DNA of 64,000 bases from Enterococcus ureilyticus (GCF_001730315.1 NZ_MIKC01000023.1:170255-234254), one strand, 5' to 3'; numbered from the stretch's first letter, positions 35,594-45,171 are shown. Made by a program: numbers and translations. The notes: generated by a model from the letters alone, not told the origin.

Positions 35594-36538
35594 ATGTATA
35601 AAAATAGACTTAAGGAATTAATGCTAGAAAGAAATATTAGTAACCACAAACTAGCAAAAGAAACTACAATATCTCGGCAAGCTATTAGTAAGATTAAAAA
35701 CAATGAATTTCATGATATATCAGTTAATGTATTGACTGAGCTATTAGAATATTTTGACGTGTCTTTTAATGAATTTGGAACAATATATACTCGTGAAGAA
35801 TGTTTACGAGCATTATTACCAGATAAGGGTTTTAATCATAAAAATTTAGATTTATTAGAATCTTTATTCTCTGAAAATCTACGTATTTCATGTAAATATC
35901 ATCCTTATTCATCAGAACAGTGCTTAAATATCTGGTCAAAAGGTTACTTTAAAAAATTTTCTTTTTCAGGAAATATGAGAATAAACACTAGTTTATATGG
36001 ACTAACATTTGAAATAACAGATTTTGATCTATACAAGAAAAGTGAAAATTTTCATTTTGATGATTTCTATAATTTTTATAAAAAATTCATTATTCAATTA
36101 GAACATTATGCTTTAACCTTAGGATTCACCCAAATAGTTATAAACGTTAACTCCTATACTGATAAAGATTTAGATACACGATTAGAGCCAAGAAAAGTAA
36201 ATTCAAAAGATTTAAACTTTCTGACAAATAATTACAAATATTCTAATAGAGAAAATGAGTTAATTAAAACATCAATCATTAAGAAACGAGGTTACATAGA
36301 ACATAGCGATAATGATTCCTATCAAAAAATAAAATCTGAAAAAGAGAGGATAAACAATTACGTAGACTGCCTAAACCATTTAACCTTTTTTGAAAAAGAA
36401 CAAAAACGTATTTCCATGTTTTCAGAGGGAAATATATATTCTGATCATGATACAAAAAAATTTATCAAACCATTAAATTCAGAATTTATCCCCAAAGAAA
36501 AACTTGAAAAAGATGTCAAAAGACGATGGGGGTGGTAA
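35594..36538 (+). CDS. XRE-type regulator with unknown C-terminal domain
   Basis: 314 aa. The first 65 residues are a Cro/C1 helix-turn-helix (LKELMLERNISNHKLAKETT, SRQAISKIKNNEFHD). The remaining 250 residues are not recognised: they include FSFSGNMRINTSLYGLTFEI and a long charged end. The start at 35594 is eight bases from GAGG; a GTG three codons earlier lies within that site. The fusion of a DNA-binding domain to a large extra domain beside a defence candidate suggests a control or sensing role. Confidence 0.78.
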   Translation: MYKNRLKELMLERNISNHKLAKETTISRQAISKIKNNEFHDISVNVLTELLEYFDVSFNEFGTIYTREECLRALLPDKGFNHKNLDLLESLFSENLRISCKYHPYSSEQCLNIWSKGYFKKFSFSGNMRINTSLYGLTFEITDFDLYKKSENFHFDDFYNFYKKFIIQLEHYALTLGFTQIVINVNSYTDKDLDTRLEPRKVNSKDLNFLTNNYKYSNRENELIKTSIIKKRGYIEHSDNDSYQKIKSEKERINNYVDCLNHLTFFEKEQKRISMFSEGNIYSDHDTKKFIKPLNSEFIPKEKLEKDVKRRWGW

Positions 36539-36612
36539 TGATATCATTTTCTTTCATCTTTCTCTATGCTATACTAATCTCGGCAACTTGCCCCCAAAGG
36601 GGGTGTGCTTCA

Positions 36613-36708
36613 TTGGAAAAAATTGTATCGTTGGTCATTGCGCCTATTTTTGTAGGTATTGTTATTAAACTTTTTTCTCACTGGTTAGATGAGAAAGACA
36701 ATGACTAA
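36613..36708 (+). CDS. fst: Fst-family type I toxin
   Basis: 31-aa membrane peptide from a TTG start: MEKIVSLVIAPIFVGIVIKL then FSHWLDEKDND. The SLVIAPIFVG core and acidic tail are the hallmark of Fst toxins from enterococcal par loci, which insert in the membrane when the antisense RNA is lost. The frame continues upstream without a site, but the Fst homology and the hidden GGGGGTG site fix this start. Located in the rpsI-bordered element, it may stabilise it. Confidence 0.88.
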   Translation: MEKIVSLVIAPIFVGIVIKLFSHWLDEKDND

Positions 36709-36758
36709 AAGCAAGTTGCTTCTAGCCCACTCATTCGTAGTCGCAACGAATGCAAAAG

Positions 36759-36790
36759 AAAACCACTCTATTCGCCGTAGAGTGGTTTTT
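36759..36790. terminator. Bidirectional terminator of the par locus
   Basis: AAAACCACTCTA and TAGAGTGGTTTT around TTCGCCG, serving both convergent RNAs in par-type loci. The following 340 bases, to 37130, show no gene. Confidence 0.8.
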
Positions 36791-37138
36791 GTGCTTCATT
36801 GATAAAAATAGTATCGTTTCGCACCATCATAGTACCAAAAATAGAATGAAAAAGCAACTATCCTATTTCCAGAATCCAAGAAATAGAAATATTATATTTT
36901 CAATTTTTCTTTTCTAGTTAACTTATTAATTTGGTTTTCCACACTAGACACTAAATTAAAAAATTATTGATAAAAAGCTGTAAATATAACTGAATTCGCA
37001 TGGAATTCTTTCATAATTTTTTCTTATTTCAAGGTATTTCACTATCTGAAAAAATTAATGTACACTACCTAACAGCTTAATTTATAAGATAGCACAGAAT
37101 GATTGGCTTGAAAAAAACATACCCAAAAGCATAAAAAA

Positions 37139-37169
37139 AGACACTCTCCAAAAATTTGGAAAGTGTCTT
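37139..37169. terminator. Terminator downstream of rpsI
   Basis: AAGACACTCTCC (37139-37150) pairs with GGAAAGTGTCTT (37158-37169) with one mismatch-type G-U pair; TTTTTTT follows on the minus strand. It resembles the hairpin at 31257-31289 beyond the duplicated rpsI end. Confidence 0.75.
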
Positions 37170-37260
37170 GAAACATTGTAATTGAATGGTACTCAATTCC
37201 TTGCGAAATCTCCGTCCCATAGTGTATTCGTAAGCGAATAAATTCGCAACGATTCCAATA

Positions 37261-37311
37261 ATTAACGTTTTGAGAATTGTGAAGCTTTACGGGCTTTCTT
37301 AAGACCTGGTT
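37261..37311. repeat. Duplicated rpsI 3' end (att-like), gene-proximal copy
   Basis: Matches 31311-31361 in 50 of 51 bases and forms the intact end of rpsI. The two copies lie 5,950 bases apart in the same orientation and border the NTPase/XRE/Fst segment. Confidence 0.88.
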
Positions 37312-37654
37312 TTTTACGTTCTACCATACGGGCATCACGAGTAAGAAGTCCAGCGCGTTTTAAAGCAGCACGGAAATCAGGATCTACTTCTAACAATGCA
37401 CGAGCGATTCCGTGACGGATCGCACCTGATTGACCAGAGTAGCCTCCACCGTTAACGTTTACCATTACATCATAAGCACCTTTAGTTTCAGTTACGCCAA
37501 ATGGTTGGTTGATAACTTCACGCAAGTCAGCGTGTGGAATATATTCTTCAACATCTTTTTTGTTTACAGTAATTTTACCAGTACCAGGTACTAAACGTAC
37601 GCGGGCAACTGCATTTTTACGACGGCCAGTGCCGATATATTGTACTTGAGCCAA
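37262..37654 (-). CDS. rpsI: 30S ribosomal protein S9
   Basis: 130 aa, full length, ending in [12 protein letters not shown], the conserved basic tail reaching the ribosomal P site. [20 protein letters not shown] and [20 protein letters not shown] are the S9 signatures. It follows rplM by 13 bases in the usual pair. Its last 51 bases are the duplicated attachment-like sequence. Confidence 0.97.
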   Translation of the reverse strand: MAQVQYIGTGRRKNAVARVRLVPGTGKITVNKKDVEEYIPHADLREVINQPFGVTETKGAYDVMVNVNGGGYSGQSGAIRHGIARALLEVDPDFRAALKRAGLLTRDARMVERKKPGLKKARKASQFSKR

Positions 37655-37667
37655 TGAATTTCCCTCC

Positions 37668-38111
37668 TTAAATTAGGTTAGTAATATCTAATACTTCTGG
37701 TTGTTGTGCAGCATGTGGATGCTCAGCTCCACCGTATACGTTTAACTTAGTAAATTGTTTACGGCCTAAAGTGTTTTTAGGAAGCATACCTTTTACAGAA
37801 GTTTCGATTAAACGACGAGAGTTTTTATCGCGTAATTCACCAGCAGTAACAGATTTCAACCCACCTGGGTATTGGCTGTGACGGTAGTAAATTTTATCAC
37901 TTGCTTTGTTACCAGTTAATTTGATTTTATCAGCATTAATTACAATTACGAAATCTCCAGTATCCACATGTGGTGTGAATGTTGGTTTATTTTTTCCACG
38001 TAAGATAGAAGCAACTACAGTTGATAGACGTCCCATTGGGATATCTGTTGCATCTACTACATACCATTTACGTTCTACTTCGCCAGATTTGGCCATATAT
38101 GTTGTACGCAC
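37668..38111 (-). CDS. rplM: 50S ribosomal protein L13
   Basis: 147 aa from GTG 38111, preceded by TTGGAGG; the longer frame upstream lies in the leader [43 protein letters not shown] and [13 protein letters not shown] are classic L13. It assembles early in the large subunit and heads the rplM-rpsI operon. Confidence 0.96.
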   Translation of the reverse strand: MRTTYMAKSGEVERKWYVVDATDIPMGRLSTVVASILRGKNKPTFTPHVDTGDFVIVINADKIKLTGNKASDKIYYRHSQYPGGLKSVTAGELRDKNSRRLIETSVKGMLPKNTLGRKQFTKLNVYGGAEHPHAAQQPEVLDITNLI

Positions 38112-38190
38112 GATTCTTTCCTCCAATTTTCTATTCGATGTTTGACATTCACTTGAGTTTCCGGGGCTCATTGTGGGGCAAACAATACCA
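38112..38190 (-). ncRNA. L13 leader, autoregulatory 5' UTR
   Basis: The 80 bases before rplM contain TTTGCCCCACAATGAGCCCC with GGAAACTC after it, which fits my memory of the Firmicutes L13 leader motif through which the L13 protein represses its own operon. It starts right after a strong promoter. Confidence 0.6.
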
Positions 38191-38196
38191 TTTAAT

Positions 38197-38225
38197 ATGA
38201 TACCTTCTATCACTAGTAAAGTCAA
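38197..38225 (-). promoter_or_regulatory. rplM-rpsI promoter
   Basis: On the minus strand TTGACT (38225-38220) and TATCAT (38202-38197) are separated by 17 bases. Confidence 0.75.
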
Positions 38226-38316
38226 TGAATTTCTAAGGTTTTCCACTATTTTTCTTCTAATTTTTTACGATTAAAAAATTTTACTTCTAATTTCAAAATA
38301 GAAAACACCTAAATAT

Positions 38317-38390
38317 GCGTAATGTATATTACGCGCCTTCCAAAAGTAAAAATGTATATTATTCCCAAAATATTTATTTTTATGTATATT
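38317..38390. promoter_or_regulatory. Cluster of ATGTATATT motifs, candidate ArgR/AhrC boxes
   Basis: GCGTAATGTATATTACGC (38317-38334, inverted repeat with seven-base arms), AATGTATATT (38351-38360) and TATGTATATTTATTTATA (38381-38398) lie directly upstream of the argG promoter. Arginine repressors bind AT-rich boxes of this sort; the assignment is from position and shape. Confidence 0.55.
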
Positions 38391-38405
38391 TATTTATAAA
38401 AAGTG

Positions 38406-38434
38406 TTGATTTTTGCATTTTCAAGTGATATGAT
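38406..38434 (+). promoter_or_regulatory. argG promoter
   Basis: TTGATT (38406-38411) and TATGAT (38429-38434) with a 17-base spacer; the third ArgR-like box touches the -35 region. Confidence 0.7.
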
Positions 38435-38478
38435 GAGAACAATCAAAAAAGACAATTAGAAAATAAGGAGTGTTACTC

Positions 38479-39681
38479 ATGAAAGAAAAAGTTGTTTTAG
38501 CCTATTCTGGAGGACTAGATACCTCTGTTGCTGTTAAATGGTTAGTGGATGAAGGATACGATGTGATCGCTTGTTGTTTAGACGTCGGTGAAAAGAAAGA
38601 TTTAGATTTTATCAAAAATAAGGCATTAGAAGTTGGCGCTTCTGCTTCTTATACGATTGATGCTAAGGAAGAATTTGCACAGGAATTTGCTTTGATTGCA
38701 TTACAAGGTCATACCTTTTATGAACAATCTTATCCACTAGTATCCGCTTTATCCCGCCCGCTGATTGCTAAGAAATTAGTAGAATTAGCTCACGAAACTG
38801 GTGCCACCACAATCGCTCATGGCTGTACAGGAAAAGGGAATGATCAAGTCCGTTTTGAAGTCGCGATCAACGCCCTTGCACCTGAGTTAAATGTGATTGC
38901 ACCAGTTCGTGAATGGAAATGGTCACGTGAAGAAGAAATCAATTATGCCAAAGAAAAAGGTGTACCCGTCCCTGCGGACTTGGACAATCCTTATTCTGTC
39001 GACCAAAATCTTTGGGGCCGTGCCAATGAATGTGGCATTTTAGAAGATCCTTGGGCAACACCTCCAGAAGGTGCTTATGAATTAACTGCTAGTTTAGAGA
39101 ATGCACCAGATGAAGCGGATATTATCGAATTAACTTTTGTTGAAGGTGTTCCAACAGCAATTAACGGAAACGAAATGCTGTTATCCGATTTAATTTTGGA
39201 CTTGAATGATTTAGCTGGTAAGCACGGCATTGGTCGGATCGATCATGTGGAAAATCGTTTGGTTGGGATCAAATCACGTGAAGTCTATGAGTGTCCAGCA
39301 GCGATCACACTAATGACTGCGCATAAAGAGTTGGAAGACTTGACCTTTGTTCGTGAAGTAGCTCATTTCAAACCAATCATTGAAAATCAATTATCACAAA
39401 TCATTTATGACGGATTATGGTTCAACCCATTAACTGATGCCTTGATTGCTTTCTTAAAATCTACCCAAAAATACGTAAATGGCACTGTACGGGTCAAACT
39501 ATTCAAAGGACATGCAATCGTTGAAGGTCGTAAGTCTGAAAACAGTTTATATAACGAAAACTTAGCGACTTATACTTCTGCCGATACCTTTGACCAAGAC
39601 GCTGCTGTCGGATTTATCAAACTATGGGGGCTTCCAACCAAAGTCAACGCAGAAGTCCAAGCATCGCTACACAAAAAATAA
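38479..39681 (+). CDS. argG: Argininosuccinate synthase
   Basis: 400 aa, joins citrulline and aspartate using [21 protein letters not shown] is the ATP pyrophosphatase loop, and [35 protein letters not shown] and [13 protein letters not shown] are family signatures. Start at 38479 behind AAGGAG. It precedes argH by 290 bases; together they form the last two steps of arginine synthesis. Confidence 0.96.
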   Translation: MKEKVVLAYSGGLDTSVAVKWLVDEGYDVIACCLDVGEKKDLDFIKNKALEVGASASYTIDAKEEFAQEFALIALQGHTFYEQSYPLVSALSRPLIAKKLVELAHETGATTIAHGCTGKGNDQVRFEVAINALAPELNVIAPVREWKWSREEEINYAKEKGVPVPADLDNPYSVDQNLWGRANECGILEDPWATPPEGAYELTASLENAPDEADIIELTFVEGVPTAINGNEMLLSDLILDLNDLAGKHGIGRIDHVENRLVGIKSREVYECPAAITLMTAHKELEDLTFVREVAHFKPIIENQLSQIIYDGLWFNPLTDALIAFLKSTQKYVNGTVRVKLFKGHAIVEGRKSENSLYNENLATYTSADTFDQDAAVGFIKLWGLPTKVNAEVQASLHKK

Positions 39682-39779
39682 TCACTGATATGCTTATTTT
39701 TTCTAAGTTGAATCGATACGTGAGTTAACTTTTACATTGTTGTAAATAAGGTTATCCGATTCACCTATTTTAACTGACT

Positions 39780-39935
39780 TATCCAAGGAGAATTTCTTTT
39801 TGGTCTGCGGATCGAAATAAGGAGATCGATAAGTCTTCATTTTAGTCTCAAGAAATCAGAACAAACGGTTGGCACAGAAACCACTCCTTCTTATTTTCTC
39901 GGAGTAAAACGCTTCTGTCCAACCTTCTTTCTTAT
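39780..39935. repeat. Structured intergenic repeat between argG and argH
   Basis: Contains GACTTATC/GATAAGTC arms (39776-39836) and a nested hairpin from GGTTGG (39868-39873) to CCAACC (39919-39924) with inner CTCC/GGAG. The right part (TCTCGGAGTAAAACGCTTCT and onward) matches a segment at 56883-56915, so it is a dispersed family. Confidence 0.5.
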
Positions 39936-39971
39936 CATAATGAATAATAATACATAAATGAGGTGTACAGC

Positions 39972-41357
39972 ATGAAAAAATTATGGGGCGGACGTTTTGA
40001 AGGAAAAAGCGAAGCATGGATCGATGCGTTCGGTGCATCGATTCCTTTTGATCAAAAATTAGCCAAACAAGATATTATCGGAAGTTTAGCCCATGTAAAA
40101 ATGTTAGCTAAGACAGGGATTTTAACGGCAGATGAAGCCGAACAAATCACTTTAGGACTTACGACGATTCAAGAAAAACTGCTTGCCGATGAATTGACAT
40201 TCAGTATAGAAAACGAAGATATTCATTTAAATATCGAAAAACTATTACATGATGAAATCGGTCCAGTTGCTGGGAAATTGCATACAGGCCGCAGTAGAAA
40301 TGATCAAGTCGCTACAGACATGCATCTTTATTTAAAAGAAATCGTTCAAGAAGTCATTAGCAAGATCCACTTATTCCGTCAAGTTTTAGTCCACAAAGCC
40401 GAAGAGAACATTGGGACCATCATGCCTGGCTACACCCATTTACAACATGCGCAACCGATCTCGTTTGCTCACCATATGATGGCTTATTACGGTATGTTAA
40501 CACGTGATCAAGAACGCTTTTCCGAAAGCTTAAAGCGAATCGATATTTCCCCCTTAGGCTGTGCAGCACTTGCCGGCACGACTTTTCCAATCGATCGTGC
40601 TTATTCAGCTGAATTGCTAGGTTTTTCTTCAATTTACGAAAATAGTCTAGACGGCGTGAGTGATCGGGACTTTATCTTAGAATTTCTTAGCAATAGTTCC
40701 ATTCTAATGATGCATCTTTCCAGATTTTGTGAAGAAATCATTTTATGGTGCAGTCACGAGTTTCAATTTGTTGAATTAACAGATACTTTTTCTACAGGCA
40801 GCTCGATTATGCCACAGAAGAAGAATCCAGATATGGCAGAATTGATTCGGGGAAAGTCCGGTCGTGTATATGGTAATTTTTTCAGCCTTTTAACGGTTTT
40901 AAAAGGATTGCCGTTAGCTTATAACAAAGACCTGCAAGAAGACAAAGAGGGTATGTTTGATACGTCTCACACGATTTTAACTAGTTTAGAGATCATGGCT
41001 GGCATGGTAGAGACGATGAAACTGAATCAAGAGATCATGGAAAAGTCCACTGAAAAAGATTTTTCAAATGCAACAGAACTAGCAGACTATCTAGCAAGCA
41101 AAGGAATGCCCTTTAGACAAGCACATGAAGTGGTTGGAAAATTAGTTTTAGATTGTACAAAACAAGGTATTTATTTACAAGATGTTCCATTAGAACAATA
41201 TCAAGCGATTACACCTTTGATCCAATCAGATATCTACCAAACACTGTCGTCAAAAACCGCCATTGAGCGTCGGCATTCGTATGGCGGAACTGGGTTCGAT
41301 CAAGTCAAAGCCGCAATTGAACGTAGTAAGCTGAAACTAGAAAGCGAAGAAAACTAA
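39972..41357 (+). CDS. argH: Argininosuccinate lyase
   Basis: 461 aa, splits argininosuccinate into arginine and fumarate. [20 protein letters not shown] starts the family, [18 protein letters not shown] and [15 protein letters not shown] follow, and the superfamily signature [12 protein letters not shown] contains the catalytic Ser. Start placed at 39972, after GAGGTG. Ends in front of a strong terminator. Confidence 0.96.
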   Translation: MKKLWGGRFEGKSEAWIDAFGASIPFDQKLAKQDIIGSLAHVKMLAKTGILTADEAEQITLGLTTIQEKLLADELTFSIENEDIHLNIEKLLHDEIGPVAGKLHTGRSRNDQVATDMHLYLKEIVQEVISKIHLFRQVLVHKAEENIGTIMPGYTHLQHAQPISFAHHMMAYYGMLTRDQERFSESLKRIDISPLGCAALAGTTFPIDRAYSAELLGFSSIYENSLDGVSDRDFILEFLSNSSILMMHLSRFCEEIILWCSHEFQFVELTDTFSTGSSIMPQKKNPDMAELIRGKSGRVYGNFFSLLTVLKGLPLAYNKDLQEDKEGMFDTSHTILTSLEIMAGMVETMKLNQEIMEKSTEKDFSNATELADYLASKGMPFRQAHEVVGKLVLDCTKQGIYLQDVPLEQYQAITPLIQSDIYQTLSSKTAIERRHSYGGTGFDQVKAAIERSKLKLESEEN

Positions 41358-41362
41358 AAAAG

Positions 41363-41399
41363 CTTCTGAAAGATAGCGTACCATCTTTCAGAAGTTTTT
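41363..41399. terminator. Bidirectional terminator between argH and dps
   Basis: CTTCTGAAAGAT (41363-41374) and ATCTTTCAGAAG (41383-41394), 12 perfect pairs, flanked by A- and T-runs on both sides. Confidence 0.88.
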
Positions 41400-41409
41400 A
41401 ACTTTTTGA

Positions 41410-41898
41410 TTAACGAGTTTTCGCACGTGAATCTGCATCAATACCAGGCGCTTTGCCTAATTTTGCTTGTAGCATCCAAATGTTTTTCTCAATATCTGTT
41501 TTGTTTGCAATAAAGATATCTTGTGTAGAATCATCGCCTTCTTCACCAGACACTTCAATTCCTTTTTGATATAAATCAGCTAAATAACGGTAACCTTCAA
41601 CTAATTTTTCCATACGTTCAGGAATTGTCCGTTCGTATGTGCCGATCTCATCTGAAATACCAGTATGATCAGCAAATTCTTGTAACGTTGAGTAAGGAGC
41701 GCCATCTAATGTAATCAAACGTTCAGATACAACATCCAATTGGTCATTGATTTGGTCCATATATTCGTCCATTTTAGGGTGCAATGTCAAGAATTCTGGG
41801 CCACGCATATACCAGTGAGTTTGGTGGATTACCACTGAAAACTGGCTTAGATCTGCAACTAGTTGGTTCAACACTTCTTTAGTTTGTTCAAATTTCAT
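41410..41898 (-). CDS. dps: Dps family ferritin-like DNA-protection protein
   Basis: 162 aa, normal for Dps. The ferroxidase site is visible in VVIHQTHWYMRGPEFLTLHP (His and Asp/Glu ligands) and MDQINDQLDVVSERLITLDG. It stores iron and limits hydroxyl-radical damage in stress or stationary phase. Single gene with terminator shared with argH. Confidence 0.93.
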   Translation of the reverse strand: MKFEQTKEVLNQLVADLSQFSVVIHQTHWYMRGPEFLTLHPKMDEYMDQINDQLDVVSERLITLDGAPYSTLQEFADHTGISDEIGTYERTIPERMEKLVEGYRYLADLYQKGIEVSGEEGDDSTQDIFIANKTDIEKNIWMLQAKLGKAPGIDADSRAKTR

Positions 41899-42021
41899 TA
41901 TACATCATCCTCCTAAATTTTTATCTACATTTATAATTGTAGTACGAAATGGTAAAAAAGTACACTAAAATCTTTCATTTTTATATCATTTATCATTTAA
42001 TAATAATTATAAACTAAAATT

Positions 42022-42759
42022 TTAGCTATTATTAGGAATCGGTAAGGTATCTAATGAATCAATAATTTCTTTGGCAACTTCATTTAATGCTTCTTCCAAT
42101 TCTTTGTTCATGCTATCTAAGTCTTTAGAACCTGAAATAAATGCCAAAAATAGGTTGGATACAGCTTCCTTTTGATCTTCTGGAATGAACCACTTACCTT
42201 TTTCTTTTTCCAAATGTAATGCAAGCTCAACTGGATCAGTTTTTATCTTGATTGCTTTGACCCTTTCTTCTAAAATAGAAAAAGTCGCTTCTAGCGTTTT
42301 TTGATCATCCTTTGCTATCTCTGGATTTGCTAATGTTTCCTTTACTAATTGCCTAGTCATTTCTTGCATTGCACTCACTAGGTCTAATCCTGTCACATAA
42401 TAAGAAATTGTTGCACCTGTTTTTGTTTCGTCTATCTTAATAATTTTATAAGTCGTTTTATCTTTTGCTTGTTTTAATAACTCTTTTGTCAGCTTACTCG
42501 CTTCCTCTTGTGGCACTTGCGCTCCTGTAGATGACAAGCCTTTCGCAAAATTTTCCTCAAAAGCTTCACTATTTTCATCTAATTCTTTCCCTAATTGCTC
42601 ACCATCACGAAATTCTTTAGCAAATCTGCTTTCTTCTTTTTGATAAACAAGACGGTCAACAAACAATTCTCCTGCATCTTCTGCTGAGATTCCCTTAGCA
42701 CCACAACTTGTCAGGAAAATTCCTACCAAAAGTAAAGAGGCAATCCATAACTTTTTCAT
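42022..42759 (-). CDS. Lipoprotein, uncharacterised (possibly DUF5105-type)
   Basis: 245 aa. Signal peptide with lipobox LTSC (Cys19), then a charged helical region (ERVKAIKIKTDPVELALHLE) and the motif GKWFIPEDQKEAV often seen in Gram-positive lipoproteins that look like DUF5105. Anchored on the outer face of the membrane. It lies alone upstream of gntK on the same strand order; function unknown. Confidence 0.8.
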   Translation of the reverse strand: MKKLWIASLLLVGIFLTSCGAKGISAEDAGELFVDRLVYQKEESRFAKEFRDGEQLGKELDENSEAFEENFAKGLSSTGAQVPQEEASKLTKELLKQAKDKTTYKIIKIDETKTGATISYYVTGLDLVSAMQEMTRQLVKETLANPEIAKDDQKTLEATFSILEERVKAIKIKTDPVELALHLEKEKGKWFIPEDQKEAVSNLFLAFISGSKDLDSMNKELEEALNEVAKEIIDSLDTLPIPNNS

Positions 42760-42820
42760 TTCCTCTCCTCCGTTCTCTTATTACTAGTAAAACAAGTCCA
42801 GCTCTATTTGTCAAAAAAAT

Positions 42821-44350
42821 TTATTCTAAATCTGCTCTTAGTTTTGCTAATTGATGGTAACTTGCGGATAGTTGCTGCTGGGTTGTTCTGAATAATGGAT
42901 AAATTTGTTGATATACTTGGTGATTTTCTCCATTAGGTTGCACGATTTCGTAGATGTCCACTTGCTCACAAGCCGTTTCCAAGTCTAAAATTTCTCCTAA
43001 ACTTTTCCATCCTAATAAGACAGCGCCCAAGGCTGACGCTTCCACACTTGCAGCTAATGAGAGCTTGGAACCAAAAACATCCGCCATGATACTTTTGAAC
43101 ATTGCCGAATCAGCAAAGCCACCAGTTGCCCGAATTTCCTTCACTGGTCCGCCAAGTTCTTCTAATTCTGTCAAAATATGTTTTAAGTTCAAACAGATTC
43201 CTTCAATAACAGCACGCATCATCAATTTGTCATCGTGGTTTCTTTTTAAGCCAACAAAGCTGCCTGTCGCTTCGGCATTCCATAGCGGTGCACGTTCTCC
43301 TAATAAATAAGGATAAAACAGCAATCCTTTAGCTCCTACTGGTGTTTCCTTCACTAGCTCCATCACGGCATCATAGGGATTCTTTCCTAACATTTGCGCT
43401 TCATTTTGAGTTTCTTTCAATAAGTTTTCACAAGCCCAGTCAAAAATACCAGCGCCGTTACTTGTCGCTCCTCCAATCACCCAATGTTGTTCATCTAATA
43501 CACAACAAAAAGTCTCTGCATGAGGATGCGTCTGGGGCTGTTCAACAATATAACGTAGGGCACCACTCGTCCCGACTGTCAAAGTGGCAGTTCCTTTTGC
43601 CATAGCACCCAATCCTAGATTGGACAGCGGACCATCTGCTCCACCTAACACAAAAATCGTTTGCTCTGTTAGCCCTAGCCGCTCCAACCATTCCTCTTTT
43701 AAATCTGCTAATTGATGCGTTGGGTTCACTAAAATCGGTAACTGTTCCACTTTGATCTCCATCTCAGCTAAAGCCTGTTGATCCCACGTAAGATCATAAA
43801 TATTTAAGAAACCTGTTCCAGAAGCTGTACTAATATCAGTCAGGTATCGATCAAATAAGCGATAAAATACATACTCTTTCATTCCAATAAATTTCGCTGC
43901 TTGCGCATAAATTTCTGGCTGTTCTTCTTTTAACCATCTAATTTTGTGAAAAGGTGTCATCGGGTGCATCGGCAAGCCTGTGTTTTGATAAATCGTTTGT
44001 CCCAACGCTGTATCCTTTAACTCTTCCGCATACTTTTCAGCTCGATTATCCGCCCAAGTGATAACACGCGTCAACGGTTGATTATGTTGATCCATTACAA
44101 TCAAGCCGTGCATCGCCGTAGAAAATGATAGGACAGAAATTTCAAGCGGCTGTACTTTGCGTACGACTTGGTTGATACATGTGACCACAGCCTGAAAAAT
44201 TTGTTCTACATCTTGCTCTGCCATACCTTCTGTTTCTTGAATAAGTGGATATCGTATATAACTTGATGCTTGAACCGTTCCATCCTTACTAAAAGCGACT
44301 GCCTTCGTTTGAGTTGTCCCAATATCCACACCAATTGCTATTTTTTCCAT
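42821..44350 (-). CDS. gntK: Gluconokinase (FGGY family)
   Basis: 509 aa. IGVDIGTTQTKAVAFSKDG is the ATP loop; TAMHGLIVMDQHNQPLTRVI and GLPMHPMTPFHKIRWL are the stretches that distinguish gluconate kinases, and GGFADSAMFKSIMADVFG the C-terminal FGGY signature. It phosphorylates gluconate to 6-phosphogluconate. No gluconate permease or 6-phosphogluconate dehydrogenase is next to it here. Confidence 0.9.
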   Translation of the reverse strand: MEKIAIGVDIGTTQTKAVAFSKDGTVQASSYIRYPLIQETEGMAEQDVEQIFQAVVTCINQVVRKVQPLEISVLSFSTAMHGLIVMDQHNQPLTRVITWADNRAEKYAEELKDTALGQTIYQNTGLPMHPMTPFHKIRWLKEEQPEIYAQAAKFIGMKEYVFYRLFDRYLTDISTASGTGFLNIYDLTWDQQALAEMEIKVEQLPILVNPTHQLADLKEEWLERLGLTEQTIFVLGGADGPLSNLGLGAMAKGTATLTVGTSGALRYIVEQPQTHPHAETFCCVLDEQHWVIGGATSNGAGIFDWACENLLKETQNEAQMLGKNPYDAVMELVKETPVGAKGLLFYPYLLGERAPLWNAEATGSFVGLKRNHDDKLMMRAVIEGICLNLKHILTELEELGGPVKEIRATGGFADSAMFKSIMADVFGSKLSLAASVEASALGAVLLGWKSLGEILDLETACEQVDIYEIVQPNGENHQVYQQIYPLFRTTQQQLSASYHQLAKLRADLE

Positions 44351-44451
44351 CTTTTCGCCTCATTTCTCACTTTCATTATTCCTAATAAAAAAATATTTGT
44401 CTAGTTAAAAAAATATTTTTTTGCGTATTTCATTATGAAAGGAGCTTTTTT

Positions 44452-45126
44452 ATGTTGATTATGCATTTTATCTTCGGCTGTGTCCTTGGATCATTTCTTT
44501 GTTTGACAGCCGCTCGTGTCCCCGTCGGAAAATCCATTTTAGCGCCAGCTTCTCATTGTTCTTATTGTCAAACTAGATTGAAGCCTTTAGAATTGATTCC
44601 ACTTATCTCAATAGTATTTTTACGTTTTCGTTGTCGTTATTGCAAGCATAAACTATCTGTCGTCTATTTTCTTAGTGAGTTGCTCTGCGGGCTAATAATG
44701 CTTCTATTCCCACATTCTTTTTACGTTAGGTTATTTTTATTGATGGCCATCATCTTATCCTTAACAGATATCTTTTATTTGGTCGTAGAACCTAAAATTT
44801 TTTTTCCATTGTCACTCATATTATGTCTTTGGCATTTCTATTTAGCATTGCCTTTTTATCCTTTAGTAAGCTGTGGTATTTTTTGGGGATTACACAGTTT
44901 AAATTATTTCTTTCCTGATTCTGTTGGTGGTGGTGATATTATTCTACTTACAGTCTGGGGAGCTCTTATAGGAGGTGAAGCGCTTATTTTATTGTTGTTT
45001 ATCGCTAGTAGTAGTGGATTATTCTTTCTATTATTCTACAAATTCCACTTAAAAAAAGAGCTAGACTCTCTTCCTTTTGTACCTTTTTTAAGCTTAGGGC
45101 TACTTTTTATATTTTTATGTAACTAA
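44452..45126 (+). CDS. comC: Type IV prepilin peptidase (competence-type, ComC)
   Basis: 224 aa membrane aspartic protease. N-terminal HFIFGCVLGSFLCLTAARVP, two CxxC pairs (CSYCQTRL, CRYCKHKL) in the cytoplasmic loop, and the catalytic Asp in LTDIFYLVVE and SVGGGDIILL. It trims and methylates pilin-like ComG proteins. The latter are not in the window. AAAGGAGC precedes the ATG. Confidence 0.92.
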   Translation: MLIMHFIFGCVLGSFLCLTAARVPVGKSILAPASHCSYCQTRLKPLELIPLISIVFLRFRCRYCKHKLSVVYFLSELLCGLIMLLFPHSFYVRLFLLMAIILSLTDIFYLVVEPKIFFPLSLILCLWHFYLALPFYPLVSCGIFWGLHSLNYFFPDSVGGGDIILLTVWGALIGGEALILLLFIASSSGLFFLLFYKFHLKKELDSLPFVPFLSLGLLFIFLCN

Positions 45127-45130
45127 ATAA

Positions 45131-45161
45131 CGAGACAAAAGCAAAAACAGCTTCTGTCTCG
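45131..45161. terminator. Hairpin between comC and msrA
   Basis: CGAGACA (45131-45137) with TGTCTCG (45155-45161), followed by ATTTCC; shared by convergent genes. Confidence 0.5.
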
Positions 45162-45171
45162 ATTTCCTTCA

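Larger units (their letters stand above)
36570..36790 (+). ncRNA. par-type toxin-antitoxin RNA region (RNA I with shared terminator)
   Basis: TATACT (36570-36575) could be the -10 of the toxin mRNA. Directly after it CCCCC-AAA-GGGGG (36591-36603) forms a hairpin that hides the GGGGGTG ribosome site of the toxin, as in pAD1 par. Downstream are the toxin, a CATTCGT/ACGAATG hairpin (about 36731-36752) and a bidirectional terminator, expected to be shared with a convergent antisense RNA II. The antisense promoter was not pinned down. Confidence 0.65.
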
